A stretch of 64,000 nucleotides of DNA, taken from assembly GCA_022842185.1 (NCBI GenBank), contig JALHQB010000011.1, positions 1 through 64,000 on the forward strand. Direction: 5' to 3'. Numbering within the stretch: position 1 is the stretch's first letter; the number at the start of each line of letters is the position of its first letter. The position numbers and the translations under genes were made by a program. Below are positions 30,431 to 38,845 of the stretch, piece after piece. The notes under the pieces were generated by a model, which saw only the letters and a program-made list of their open reading frames with translations, was not told the DNA's origin and did not search any database. This DNA is from Acetobacteraceae bacterium (lineage in GTDB: Bacteria; Pseudomonadota; Alphaproteobacteria; Acetobacterales; Acetobacteraceae).

Positions 30431-30877
30431 TCAGGTGGTGCCGGTGGATCCAAAGCCGCCGGTGCCGCGCGCGGTGTCCGGCAGCTCCGTCACTTCGCGC
30501 CACGTCGCGCGCACAACGGGGGCGATCACCGCCTGCGCGATGCGCATGCCGCGTTCCACGGTGAAGGGGGCATCACCGGCATTCATAACGATGACGCCGA
30601 GTTCGCCACGATAATCCTCGTCGATCGTGCCCGGGCTGTTCGGCAGCACGATGCCATTCTTCAGCGCGAGGCCCGACCGCGGCCGTACCTGCAGTTCATG
30701 GCCCGGCGGGATCGCAACACGCAGTCCGGTCGGCACCAGCATACGCCCGCCCGGCGGGATCGCGACGGGCGACATCACGGCGGCCAGCAGGTCCATGCCC
30801 GCCGCGCCTTCCGTGGCATAGGACGGCAACGGCAGGCCTTCCGCATGGGGCAGGCGGACAACGGCAATCTCGGGCAT
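30431..30877 (-). CDS. dut: dUTP diphosphatase
   Basis: A 148-residue trimeric dUTPase that removes dUTP and supplies dUMP for dTMP. Motif 3 appears as [18 protein letters not shown] and the C-terminal motif 5 as [10 protein letters not shown]. The start ATG at 30877 shares one base with the coaBC stop (TGATG), so translation is coupled. coaBC-dut is a common proteobacterial pair. Confidence 0.96.
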   Translation of the reverse strand: MPEIAVVRLPHAEGLPLPSYATEGAAGMDLLAAVMSPVAIPPGGRMLVPTGLRVAIPPGHELQVRPRSGLALKNGIVLPNSPGTIDEDYRGELGVIVMNAGDAPFTVERGMRIAQAVIAPVVRATWREVTELPDTARGTGGFGSTGTT

Positions 30878-32061
30878 CAGCTCAGCGCCTCCGCGATGCG
30901 CGCGGCGAGGCGGCGGGCGACGGCCTCCTTCGCCATGCGCGGCCAATCCTCGACCCCGGCATCGGTGACCAGATGCACGGTGTTCTCCGCGCCGCCCATC
31001 ACATCGCCGGAGACATCATTCGCCACGATCCAGTCGCAGCCCTTCCGCGCGCGCTTGGCGATGGCGTTGTCGATCACCTGCTCGGTTTCCGCCGCGAAGC
31101 CGATGACGAGGCGCGGGCGCCGTGGCCCCGCCTGGGACAGCGTCGCGAGGATATCCGGGTTCAGCGCGAGTTCGAGCGGCGGGGGCAGCGCGCCCGGCAC
31201 CTTCTTCATCTTCTGGTCCGCTGACCGCGCGGTGCGCCAATCGGCGACCGCGGCGTTGCAGATCACGCCATCGGCGGGCAGCGCGGCTTCGCAGGCGGCG
31301 AGCATCTGGCGCGCCGTTTCCACGTGCACCACCGTCACGCCCGGCGGGTCAGGTTGCGTGACCGGCCCGCTGACCAGGGTGACGCGGGCGCCGAGCGCCG
31401 CCAGGGCGGCGGCGATGGCGTGCCCCTGCCGGCCTGACGCGCGGTTGGCGATGTAGCGCACCGGGTCGATCGGTTCATGCGTTGGCCCGCTGGTGACCAC
31501 CAGGTGCTTCCCCGCCAGCGGGCCACCGGCCAGCGTGGCACGGATGGTGTCCAGCAGGTCGGAAGGTTCCACCAGCCGCCCGGGGCCGCTTTCGGGTTCG
31601 GCCATGGGGCCGTCCGCGGGGCCGGCAACAACGATGCCGCGCGCGCGCAGCGTGGCGATGTTCGCCTGCGTCGCCGCATGGTCCCACATGGCGGGGTTCA
31701 TCGCCGGCGCCACCAGCACCTTGGCGCGCGTGGCCAGCAGCACGCAGGTGGCGAGGTCATCCGCCAGCCCGTTCGCCATCTTCGCGATCAGATCGGCGGA
31801 ACCCGGCACCACCGTCACCAGGTCGGGCCAGCGGGCGAGGCGTATATGGCCGATCTCCGCCTCCGCCGCCCACAGATCGTCATGCACGCGCTCGCCGGTG
31901 ATCGCGGCCAGGGCTTCCTTCGTCACGAAGCGCGCGCCGCCAGCGGTCAGCACGGCGATCACGGCCGCGCCGTCCTTCCGCAGCAGCCGCGTCAGTTCCA
32001 GCGCCTTGTAGGCGGCAACCGACCCCGAGACGACCAGCAGGACGCGGCGGCCGGCCAGCAT
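30877..32061 (-). CDS. coaBC: Phosphopantothenoylcysteine decarboxylase / phosphopantothenate--cysteine ligase
   Basis: A 394-residue two-domain enzyme of coenzyme A synthesis. The N-terminal FMN domain has the catalytic His72 ([11 protein letters not shown]) and Asn122 (APAMNPAMW). The C-terminal ligase has [20 protein letters not shown] and the Lys-rich KMKK motif. Oddly, the position of the catalytic Cys of the E. coli decarboxylase (in ACG before GPGR) is Glu155 here ([10 protein letters not shown]). The gene begins directly after the ubiE stop and ends on the dut start. Confidence 0.95.
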   Translation of the reverse strand: MLAGRRVLLVVSGSVAAYKALELTRLLRKDGAAVIAVLTAGGARFVTKEALAAITGERVHDDLWAAEAEIGHIRLARWPDLVTVVPGSADLIAKMANGLADDLATCVLLATRAKVLVAPAMNPAMWDHAATQANIATLRARGIVVAGPADGPMAEPESGPGRLVEPSDLLDTIRATLAGGPLAGKHLVVTSGPTHEPIDPVRYIANRASGRQGHAIAAALAALGARVTLVSGPVTQPDPPGVTVVHVETARQMLAACEAALPADGVICNAAVADWRTARSADQKMKKVPGALPPPLELALNPDILATLSQAGPRRPRLVIGFAAETEQVIDNAIAKRARKGCDWIVANDVSGDVMGGAENTVHLVTDAGVEDWPRMAKEAVARRLAARIAEALS

Positions 32062-32811
32062 CTAGAGCCGCCAGCCCGTATGAATGGCGACGATCCCACC
32101 CGACAGGTTCCGCACCGCCACCCGTTCCATCCCGGCATCGCGCATCATCTGCGCCAGCGTGTCCTGGTCGGGAAACATGCGGATGCTTTCGGCGAGGTAT
32201 TCGTAGGATTCCCGATCCTTGGCGATGCGCGCGCCGATCTCGGGCAGCGCCTTGAACGACCAGGCATCGTAGAGCGGGACCAGCGCCGCAACTTCCAGTT
32301 TCGAGAATTCCAGGCAATGGAAGCGTCCGCCGGGGCGAAGAACGCGCCGCGCCTCCCGCAGCACCGCGTCCTTGTCGGTGCAGTTGCGCAGGCCGAATGC
32401 GATCGACACCTTCTCGACGCTGCGGTCGGGCAGCGGGATGTGTTCGGCATCCACCACCATGAAGTCCAGCCCGGCAGCCAGCCCGCGATCGAGCGCACGC
32501 TTCTGCGCCACCTCGAGCATCGCGGGGTTCACATCCGTGAGGATCACCCGCCCAGCCCCCCGTTCCTTCGCCAGGAAGGCGATGTCCCCGGTCCCGCCGG
32601 CGAGGTCGAGCAGCGTCTCCCGCGCCGAACAGCCGATGGCGTTGACGAAGATGCGTTTCCACACCCGATGCACGCCCAACGACATCAGATCGTTCATCAC
32701 ATCGTAGCGCGGGGCCACGCTCTCGAAGACCCCGCGCACCAGGGAGGCTTTCTCGGCGCGGGGCACGGTGCGGAAACCGAAATCGGCGCTGTCGTGGGGG
32801 CTGTCGCTCAT
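32062..32811 (-). CDS. ubiE: Ubiquinone/menaquinone C-methyltransferase UbiE
   Basis: A 249-residue class I SAM methyltransferase making the C-methyl transfer in ubiquinone synthesis. The SAM motif is LLDLAGGTGDIAF, and NDLMSLGVHRVWKR and RVLRPGGRFHCLEFSK are UbiE signatures. It heads the operon ubiE-coaBC-dut. In many alphaproteobacteria ubiB stands between ubiE and coaBC; here the two are directly adjacent with no gap. Confidence 0.96.
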   Translation of the reverse strand: MSDSPHDSADFGFRTVPRAEKASLVRGVFESVAPRYDVMNDLMSLGVHRVWKRIFVNAIGCSARETLLDLAGGTGDIAFLAKERGAGRVILTDVNPAMLEVAQKRALDRGLAAGLDFMVVDAEHIPLPDRSVEKVSIAFGLRNCTDKDAVLREARRVLRPGGRFHCLEFSKLEVAALVPLYDAWSFKALPEIGARIAKDRESYEYLAESIRMFPDQDTLAQMMRDAGMERVAVRNLSGGIVAIHTGWRL

Positions 32812-32827
32812 GATGCGGTCAGCTTAG

Positions 32828-32866
32828 AGCAGATCGCGCCCGACTGGAATTCAGCCCGGCGCTACC
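32828..32866. repeat. Imperfect 9-9-9 hairpin between ubiE and mutM (family C)
   Basis: AGATCGCG is followed by GCGCCCGAC, the loop TGGAATTCA and GCCCGGCGC. The layout and flanking word match the perfect hairpin at 19510-19541. It lies in the divergent gap of ubiE and mutM. Confidence 0.45.
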
Positions 32867-32893
32867 GTGCGGCGCGCGAATGGGGGAGGCACC

Positions 32894-33775
32894 ATGCCCG
32901 AATTGCCGGAAGTCGAGACGGTGATGCGCGGCCTGGCCGCCGTGCTGCAAGGCCACCGCATCACCGAGGTCGAGCAGCGCCGCGCCGGCCTGCGCTTCCC
33001 CTTCCCCGAGAACATGGTGGGGCGGGTGGAAGGCCGCCGCGTGCTGTCCTTCCGCCGCCGGGCCAAATACATGCTGATGCGGCTGGAGGGCGGAGAAAGC
33101 CTTCTCATCCATCTGGGCATGTCCGGACGCATGGTGGCGCGGGAAGCCGGCGCGCCGGTGATCGCCCGGCTGGTACCGCAGGGCGCGGCATCGGACGCGC
33201 GCGGCCATAACGCGCCGCCGGAAGCGCATGAACATCTTGTCATCTCGACCGACCATGGTTGGCGGGTGGGCTTTGTCGATCCGCGACGCTTCGGCTCGGT
33301 CGATCTGGTGCCGACGGAGGCCGAGGACAGCCACCGCCTGTTGGCCGCGTTGGGGCCGGAACCGCTGGACGATGCCTTCACCGATGCGGTGCTGTCCGCG
33401 GCGCTGGTGGGCAAGCACACGCCGATCAAGGCTGCGCTGCTGGACCAGGGCGTCGTCGCGGGGCTGGGCAATATCTATGTGTGCGAGGCGCTGTATCGCG
33501 CCGGCATCTCTCCGCGCCGGCTGGCCGCCAGCGTCGCCGGCACCCGGGCCGCCCGGCTGGTGCCGGAGATCAAGGCGGTACTGCTGGAATCCATCGGCGC
33601 CGGAGGGTCGTCCCTGCGCGATTACGTCAGGGCAGATGGCGAACTCGGGCGCTTCCAGGACCGCTTCGCCGTCTATGGCCGGGAAGGCCAACCCTGCGCG
33701 CATTGCGGCACCGCCATTGCGCGGATCGTCCAGGCCGGCCGGTCCACCTTCTTCTGCCCCCGCCGCCAGCGTTGA
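32894..33775 (+). CDS. mutM: Formamidopyrimidine-DNA glycosylase
   Basis: A 293-residue Fpg that removes 8-oxoguanine and formamidopyrimidines and nicks the site. The N-terminus PELPEVETV provides catalytic Pro and Glu after Met removal, and a helix-two-turn-helix region ([18 protein letters not shown]) is intact. The C-terminal zinc finger is abnormal: CAHC is normal, but the final pair reads CPRR (Cys288, Arg291) where the family has CPxC. The fourth zinc ligand is therefore replaced by Arg, a change needing one base (TGC to CGC). It is divergent from ubiE. Confidence 0.95.
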   Translation: MPELPEVETVMRGLAAVLQGHRITEVEQRRAGLRFPFPENMVGRVEGRRVLSFRRRAKYMLMRLEGGESLLIHLGMSGRMVAREAGAPVIARLVPQGAASDARGHNAPPEAHEHLVISTDHGWRVGFVDPRRFGSVDLVPTEAEDSHRLLAALGPEPLDDAFTDAVLSAALVGKHTPIKAALLDQGVVAGLGNIYVCEALYRAGISPRRLAASVAGTRAARLVPEIKAVLLESIGAGGSSLRDYVRADGELGRFQDRFAVYGREGQPCAHCGTAIARIVQAGRSTFFCPRRQR

Positions 33776-33831
33776 GGCGGCACCGCGGCTGGGCTACAGC
33801 CGGACACAACCCGACCAGAGGAGCGCAGCCC

Positions 33832-34608
33832 ATGGCCTATGACATGATCCTGACCGAGACGCAGGGGAAGGTTGCCATTATTCGGCTGAACCGCCCCCAG
33901 GCGCTGAACGCCCTGTGCGACCAGCTGATGACCGAACTGGGCGATGCGCTGCGCGGCTACGACAAGGACCCCGCGATCGCCGCCATCGTCATCACCGGCA
34001 GCGAACGCGCCTTCGCCGCCGGCGCCGACATCAAGGAGATGAAGGAGCGCAGCTACCCTGACGTCTATTTCAACGATTTCATCGGTGATCGCTGGGAAAC
34101 GGTTCTTGAGATCCAGAAGCCGGTGATCGCCGCCGTGGCGGGCTTCGCGCTGGGTGGCGGCTGCGAGTTGGCGATGATGTGCGACCTGATCATCGCCGCC
34201 GATACGGCGAAGTTCGGCCAGCCGGAGATCAACCTCGGCATCATTCCGGGTGCTGGCGGATCGCAGCGGCTGACGCGCGCGGTCGGCAAGTCGAAATCGA
34301 TGGAAATGATCCTGACCGGCCGGATGATGGACGCCGCCGAGGCGGAACGGTCCAACCTGGTCTGTCGCGTGGTTCCCGCCGCCGAATTGGTGAATGAGGC
34401 GGTGAAGATCGGCGAAAAGATTGGCGCGCTGTCCGGCCCGTCGGTCGCCATGGCGAAGGAAGCGGTCAATGCGGCCTTCGAAAGCGGGCTGCGGGAAGGG
34501 GTGCGGACCGAGCGCCGCCTGTTCCTCAGCCTGTTCGCCACCGAGGATCAGAAGGAGGGCATGTCGGCCTTCGTGGAGAAGCGCAAGCCGGCCTTCCGCA
34601 ACGGTTGA
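33832..34608 (+). CDS. Enoyl-CoA hydratase
   Basis: A 258-residue crotonase. It hydrates trans-2-enoyl-CoA in beta-oxidation. The oxyanion loop is [14 protein letters not shown] and the active-site Glu region [11 protein letters not shown], with the second Glu in [16 protein letters not shown] 33832 follows GAGGAGCGCAGCCC. It lies 56 bases after mutM on the same strand, possibly co-transcribed, though the functions are unrelated. Confidence 0.95.
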   Translation: MAYDMILTETQGKVAIIRLNRPQALNALCDQLMTELGDALRGYDKDPAIAAIVITGSERAFAAGADIKEMKERSYPDVYFNDFIGDRWETVLEIQKPVIAAVAGFALGGGCELAMMCDLIIAADTAKFGQPEINLGIIPGAGGSQRLTRAVGKSKSMEMILTGRMMDAAEAERSNLVCRVVPAAELVNEAVKIGEKIGALSGPSVAMAKEAVNAAFESGLREGVRTERRLFLSLFATEDQKEGMSAFVEKRKPAFRNG

Positions 34609-34665
34609 AGGCCGCCGAAGATGGTCCGTGGGCAGGGCGGCCACGCGTTTCCCTGCGTCCGGTGC

Positions 34666-34694
34666 TTGACGCAGCGAGCCCCGTGGCATTAGAA
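34666..34694 (+). promoter_or_regulatory. Candidate sigma-70 type promoter of rpsT
   Basis: TTGACG at 34666-34671 and TTAGAA at 34689-34694 are separated by 17 bases. The -35 matches the alphaproteobacterial housekeeping consensus well, and the -10 matches loosely. Transcription would start near 34700, leaving a leader of about 65 bases before rpsT. It is one of the clearest promoter-like pairs in the window. Confidence 0.6.
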
Positions 34695-34767
34695 ACCCGG
34701 CCTTCGCCGCGGTGGTTCCCCACACGCGGCCCATCGAACCTTTCTGTAGATGTGAACCGGAAGCCCC

Positions 34768-35043
34768 ATGGCGAACACTGACTCCGCGCGCAAGCGCATC
34801 CGCCAGACCGAGAAGCGCACGGCGCGCAACAAGGCGCGGAAGTCCCGCGTGCGTACCTATGTGCGCAAGCTGGAGGAGGCGATTGCCTCGGGCGACAAGA
34901 CCGCCGCGCAGGAAGCCTTCCGCGCGGCGCAGCCGGAAATGCAGCGCGCCGTCACCAAGGGCACGCTGCACGCCAATACCGTGTCGCGGAAGATTTCGCG
35001 CATGTCCGCGCGCGTGAAATCGCTGGGCGCCGCCCAGGGTTGA
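34768..35043 (+). CDS. rpsT: 30S ribosomal protein S20
   Basis: A 91-residue, very basic protein starting [20 protein letters not shown], the S20 signature, with [16 protein letters not shown] near the end. It binds 16S rRNA early in 30S assembly. The location directly before dnaA is usual in alphaproteobacteria. A leader of about 65 bases after the candidate promoter leaves room for control, but I see no clear structure. Confidence 0.97.
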   Translation: MANTDSARKRIRQTEKRTARNKARKSRVRTYVRKLEEAIASGDKTAAQEAFRAAQPEMQRAVTKGTLHANTVSRKISRMSARVKSLGAAQG

Positions 35044-35049
35044 TCCGTA

Positions 35050-35065
35050 ACCGCCTTTGGGCGGT
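35050..35065 (+). terminator. Hairpin after rpsT
   Basis: ACCGCC-TTTG-GGCGGT is a perfect six-base stem seven bases after the rpsT stop. No T-run follows, so it may need Rho or act as a stabilising 3' structure. Confidence 0.45.
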
Positions 35066-35301
35066 GCCGGAACTTGGTTTCCTATAGCTTCGTCCGCAGC
35101 CGCACGCGCGTGTGTTCGTGTGCGGTTGTGGCTTTGCGCGCTTGGTTCGTCGGCCACTGATCGGGCACGACATTGTCGCTTGCGACAGTCATGTGACGCG
35201 GTAGTGTTGCGGAACTCGGGGATCAAAATCTCTTCCATCATGTCACCCGCGCAAGCGGAGGTTGGCTTCTGTTGAAGCCTATGTGGAGGAGTTGTCGGGG
35301 G

Positions 35302-36750
35302 ATGGTCATGGAGAAGCAGCTCGGGTCGGATACCGCGCGCTCTGCAGCATCCCTTCAGGAATCCTGGGCGCGCATTCGCGGCCGCCTTCGCGAGGAGGTC
35401 GGCGAGGTCGAGTACCGGACCTGGCTGCGCCAGATGACGCTGGTCGGCATCGAGGGCGACGAGGTCGTCGTCAATCTTCCGACACGTTTTCTGCGCGACT
35501 GGGTCCGCAGTCATTACGGCGACCGCCTGCGCGCGCTGTGGCAACATGAAGCCCCCGCCGTGCGCCGTGCCGATGTCCGTGTGGCACCCCAGCCGCGCGG
35601 CGCCACGCCCGCTGCCGAAGACGATGCCGCCGTCGCCACCCCGCTCCAACCTGGGCTGGCTGAATCATTGGCGCCGCGCACGCCACCTGCGCCGCGTGCC
35701 AATGGCGTGGACCTGCGCGGCGAATGGTCCGCACCGCTCGATCCGCGCTTTACCTTCGAAAGCTTCGTCGTCGGCAAGCCGAATGAATTTGCCTATGCCT
35801 GCGCGCGTCGCGTGGCGGAAAAACCGGCCAGCCCCGGCTTCAACCCGCTGTTCCTGTATGGCGGCGTGGGGCTGGGCAAGACGCACCTGATGCATGCGGT
35901 GGCGTGGGCGATCAGCGATGGTGAACCCGCCCGAAACGTCGCCTACATGTCCGCCGAGAAGTTCATGTACCGCTTCATCTCGGCCTTGCGCAGCCAATCC
36001 ACGATGGAATTCAAGGAGAGCCTGCGCTCCGTCGACGTGCTGATGGTCGATGACCTGCAGTTCCTGATCGGCAAGGACAACACGCAGGAGGAATTCTTCC
36101 ACACCTTCAACGCGCTGATCGATGCCGGCAAGCAGATCATCATCAGCGCGGACAAGTCGCCATCCGACCTCAATGGCCTTGAGGATCGGCTGCGCACGCG
36201 GCTTGGCTGCGGGATGGTCGCCGATATCCATGCCACGACCTATGAGCTGCGCCTGTCGATCCTGCAGGCCAAGGCAGCCGCGGCCGGCGTGCCGGTGCCC
36301 AAGACCGTGCTGGAATTCCTGGCCCACAAGATCACGTCCAACGTTCGGGAACTGGAAGGCGCGCTGAACCGGCTGATCGCGCATGCCAATCTGTTCGGCC
36401 GCGCGGTGACACCCGACAGCGCGCAGGAAGTGCTGCACGACCTGCTGCGCGCCCATGACCGCCGCGTGACCATCGAGGAGATCCAGCGGAAGGTCGCCGA
36501 GCATTACAACATCCGCCTGACCGACATGAGCAGCGCGCGCCGCGCGCGCAACGTCGCTCGGCCGCGGCAGGTCGCGATGTATCTGGCGAAGCAGCTGACG
36601 TCCCGGTCCCTGCCGGAGATCGGGCGGCGCTTCGGCAACCGGGACCACACGACGGTGATGCACGCGGTGTCGCGCATTTCGGAACTGATGCAGGCCGACA
36701 GCGCGTTTGCGGAAGATGTCGAGTTGCTGCGCAGGATGCTCGAGACCTGA
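35302..36750 (+). CDS. dnaA: Chromosomal replication initiator DnaA
   Basis: A 482-residue initiator that binds DnaA boxes and melts the origin. Domain I starts LQESWARIRGRLREEVGE; a Pro/Ala-rich domain II follows (about residues 95-150). The AAA+ domain has Walker A GGVGLGKTHLMHAV, Walker B VDVLMVDDLQFLIGK and sensor residues. Domain IV ends with the box-binding helix region RDHTTVMHAVSRI. ATG 35302 lies ten bases after GGAGGAG, the best site; in-frame codons at 35272 and 35308 are less likely. The putative oriC is about 33 kb away, so dnaA is not at the origin, as in Caulobacter-type chromosomes. Confidence 0.97.
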   Translation: MVMEKQLGSDTARSAASLQESWARIRGRLREEVGEVEYRTWLRQMTLVGIEGDEVVVNLPTRFLRDWVRSHYGDRLRALWQHEAPAVRRADVRVAPQPRGATPAAEDDAAVATPLQPGLAESLAPRTPPAPRANGVDLRGEWSAPLDPRFTFESFVVGKPNEFAYACARRVAEKPASPGFNPLFLYGGVGLGKTHLMHAVAWAISDGEPARNVAYMSAEKFMYRFISALRSQSTMEFKESLRSVDVLMVDDLQFLIGKDNTQEEFFHTFNALIDAGKQIIISADKSPSDLNGLEDRLRTRLGCGMVADIHATTYELRLSILQAKAAAAGVPVPKTVLEFLAHKITSNVRELEGALNRLIAHANLFGRAVTPDSAQEVLHDLLRAHDRRVTIEEIQRKVAEHYNIRLTDMSSARRARNVARPRQVAMYLAKQLTSRSLPEIGRRFGNRDHTTVMHAVSRISELMQADSAFAEDVELLRRMLET

Positions 36751-37208
36751 GCCGCGGATGGGTGGGGCGCTGCCCCATACTTGATCGCATGACGTGTCGC
36801 GGGGCTATTGGAGAAGGGCTTCGCCCCTCTCCAAACCACCCACCAAAGGCCTAAAGACCTCTGGACACCTCCCATCGGGGCACCAGTTACCGCGCCGGCC
36901 CACCAGGCCCGGCGCCAAGTGACGGTTTCAAAAGGCCTTGGGCCTTTGGTGGGGTGGCTTGGAGGGGCAAGGCCCCTCCAACCTTCCGCACTGTCCTGTC
37001 ACCCATGGACACGGCGCCTCCCCATCCGTCTTTCCCGCCTTTCCCCCAGGGAATCGCGCTGATATGGTGCCGGCCCCTCGGTATTCGGCCGTGAGGGCCG
37101 ATTCGGCCCCGGCCGGATGTCGCTGGGACAGGCGACATAGGCGGCCCCGCATCCGGTCTTTGCCGGGCCAAGCGGCGGCCGCCCCAAGAATCGGGACGTC
37201 GGGCTGCA
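36751..37208. other. Expanded dnaA-dnaN intergenic region
   Basis: These 458 bases contain no convincing gene. The first 55 bases and the last 215 bases show nothing recognisable apart from dnaN leader sequence; the middle (36806-36986) is a complete family B repeat. dnaN must have its own promoter or rely on read-through of the repeat hairpins. Confidence 0.6.
36806..36986. repeat. Family B palindromic repeat, complete copy
   Basis: The left hairpin GGAGAAGGGC/TTCGCCCCTCTCC (36810-36832) is followed by AAACCACCCACCAAAGGCCT, then a longer core including GGCGCCAAGTGAC (36911-36923) and GGTTTC, AAAAGGCCTTGGGCCTTT, GGTGGGGTGGCTT and the right hairpin GGAGGGGCAAGGCCCCTCC (36961-36979). The arms are the same as those at 25842-25988, while the core is about 35 bases longer. 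Confidence 0.85.
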
Positions 37209-38339
37209 ATGAAGTTCACTGTGGACAGGGCGGTACTGCTCAAGGCTCTCGCGCATGTGCAGAGCGTGGTCGAGCGCCGCAACACGATTCCGATCCTCGC
37301 CAATGTGCTGCTGGATGCCAAGACGGAAGGCAGCCTCACGCTCACCGCGACGGATATGGAAATCGCGGTTGTGGAGGAAGTGGCAGGCGTGACGGTGTCG
37401 CGTGGCGGCCGCACCACCGCGCCGGCGGCAACGCTGTATGAAATCGTTCGCAAGCTTCCTGACGGTGCGCGGGTCGAGCTTGATCATGGCGGCGGCGATG
37501 GCCCGCTGACGCTGCGCGCGGGCAAGTTCAACACGGCGCTGTCGGTGCTGCCGGTGGATGATTTTCCGTCGATGACGGAAGGCAAGCTGCCAACGAAGTT
37601 CAGCGTGAAGGCGGGCGTTCTGCGCGACCTGATCGACCGCACGCGCTTTGCCATCAGCACCGAGGAGACGCGCTACTACCTCAACGGCATCTACCTTCAT
37701 GCCGCGGAGTCCGAAGGCGCGCCGGTGCTGCGTGCGGTCGCCACGGACGGCCATCGGCTGGCGCGTGTCGAGGAACCATTGCCCGACGGTGCCAAGGGCA
37801 TGCCGGGCGTGATCGTGCCGCGCAAGACGGTGAATGAGCTTCGCAAGCTGGCCGATGAGACGCAGGACGAGATCGAGATCCGCCTGTCGGACACCAAGAT
37901 CCGCTTCGGCATCGGGACCGTGTCCCTGACGTCGAAGCTGATCGACGGTACTTTCCCGGAGTATGAACGCGTGATCCCGCGCGGCAACGACAAGAAGCTG
38001 ACTGTCCCGAAGAAGGATTTCGAGGAAGCGGTCGCGCGCGTCGCGGCAATTTCGTCGGAACGGTCGCGGCCGGTGAAGCTGTCGATTTCACGCAACAATC
38101 TGATGTTGTCCGCCGCCAGCCCTGACCAGGGCCAGGCCCAGGAGGAACTGGACGGCGATGTCGTGAGCTATGAAAGCACGCCGCTCGAGATCGGGTTCCA
38201 GGCACGGTATCTGTCCGACATCACCGCCCAGATCGGCGAGAAGATGGAATTCCTGTTCGCGGACGGCGCCGCGCCGACCATCGTGCGGGATGAGGCGAAG
38301 CCCGAGGCGCTGTTCGTGCTGATGCCGATGCGGGTGTAA
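37209..38339 (+). CDS. dnaN: DNA polymerase III beta sliding clamp
   Basis: A 376-residue beta clamp, the normal length, holding Pol III on DNA and loaded by the holA-containing complex. The start MKFTVDRAVLLKALAHVQSV and the later YYLNGIYLHAAE and TDGHRLARVE are clamp signatures, and the C-terminus ends VLMPMRV. It follows dnaA after an enlarged gap with a family B repeat. The next gene is on the other strand, so it is separated from recF. Confidence 0.98.
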   Translation: MKFTVDRAVLLKALAHVQSVVERRNTIPILANVLLDAKTEGSLTLTATDMEIAVVEEVAGVTVSRGGRTTAPAATLYEIVRKLPDGARVELDHGGGDGPLTLRAGKFNTALSVLPVDDFPSMTEGKLPTKFSVKAGVLRDLIDRTRFAISTEETRYYLNGIYLHAAESEGAPVLRAVATDGHRLARVEEPLPDGAKGMPGVIVPRKTVNELRKLADETQDEIEIRLSDTKIRFGIGTVSLTSKLIDGTFPEYERVIPRGNDKKLTVPKKDFEEAVARVAAISSERSRPVKLSISRNNLMLSAASPDQGQAQEELDGDVVSYESTPLEIGFQARYLSDITAQIGEKMEFLFADGAAPTIVRDEAKPEALFVLMPMRV

Positions 38340-38346
38340 GGCAGGG

Positions 38347-38715
38347 TCAACCCCAGAGGGCAATGACCACGCCGCCGGCCATGGCGGTGACAGCCAACAG
38401 GCGCAGGACCGCGATCCCGCCCGCGGTCATCGCGGGTTCGCAGCGCGTCGGGTTGCAAGGGTCATAGACAATCGCCACGGCATTGCCGGAGGCCGGAACG
38501 TGCGCCTGGCCGTCGAGGGCCGAGGATGTCGTCACCTCGGTGCCGTCCGGCAGCACGAAGGCCACCCGACATCGGGCGCCCCATCGCGATAGGCCCAGGA
38601 ACCGCGCTTGCGTTCGCGGCCAGCGCCGCTGACGCCGCGCGCTGCGGATCAGCATCGCGCTCCACCAGGCCATGAAGGCGCAGATCCCTGCGCCGGTCAT
38701 TTGCACTGACGTCAT
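38347..38715 (-). CDS. Small membrane protein, DUF3592-like
   Basis: A 122-residue protein with a hydrophobic N-terminal helix (GAGICAFMAWWSAMLI), a short beta-rich domain (WGARCRVAFVLPDGTEV, then GNAVAIVYDPCNPTRCEP) and a C-terminal helix (IAVLRLLAVTAMAGGVVIAL). This layout fits DUF3592, a domain of unknown function in which the Tyr-Asp-Pro...Asn-Pro motif is typical. It lies between dnaN and recF on the opposite strand, an unusual place. Codon use looks like that of its neighbours. Confidence 0.7.
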   Translation of the reverse strand: MTSVQMTGAGICAFMAWWSAMLIRSARRQRRWPRTQARFLGLSRWGARCRVAFVLPDGTEVTTSSALDGQAHVPASGNAVAIVYDPCNPTRCEPAMTAGGIAVLRLLAVTAMAGGVVIALWG

Positions 38716-38845
38716 CGGCCATCCCGCAATTCTCGCGCCAACATGCCCCCTTCCGCACTGGTTCAGGGCGGTTCACGTGAACGCCATCGAACGCAGATCA
38801 TTTCAGGCCATTCCAGGGACCAGGAGAGGCTGATATGCCTCACCG

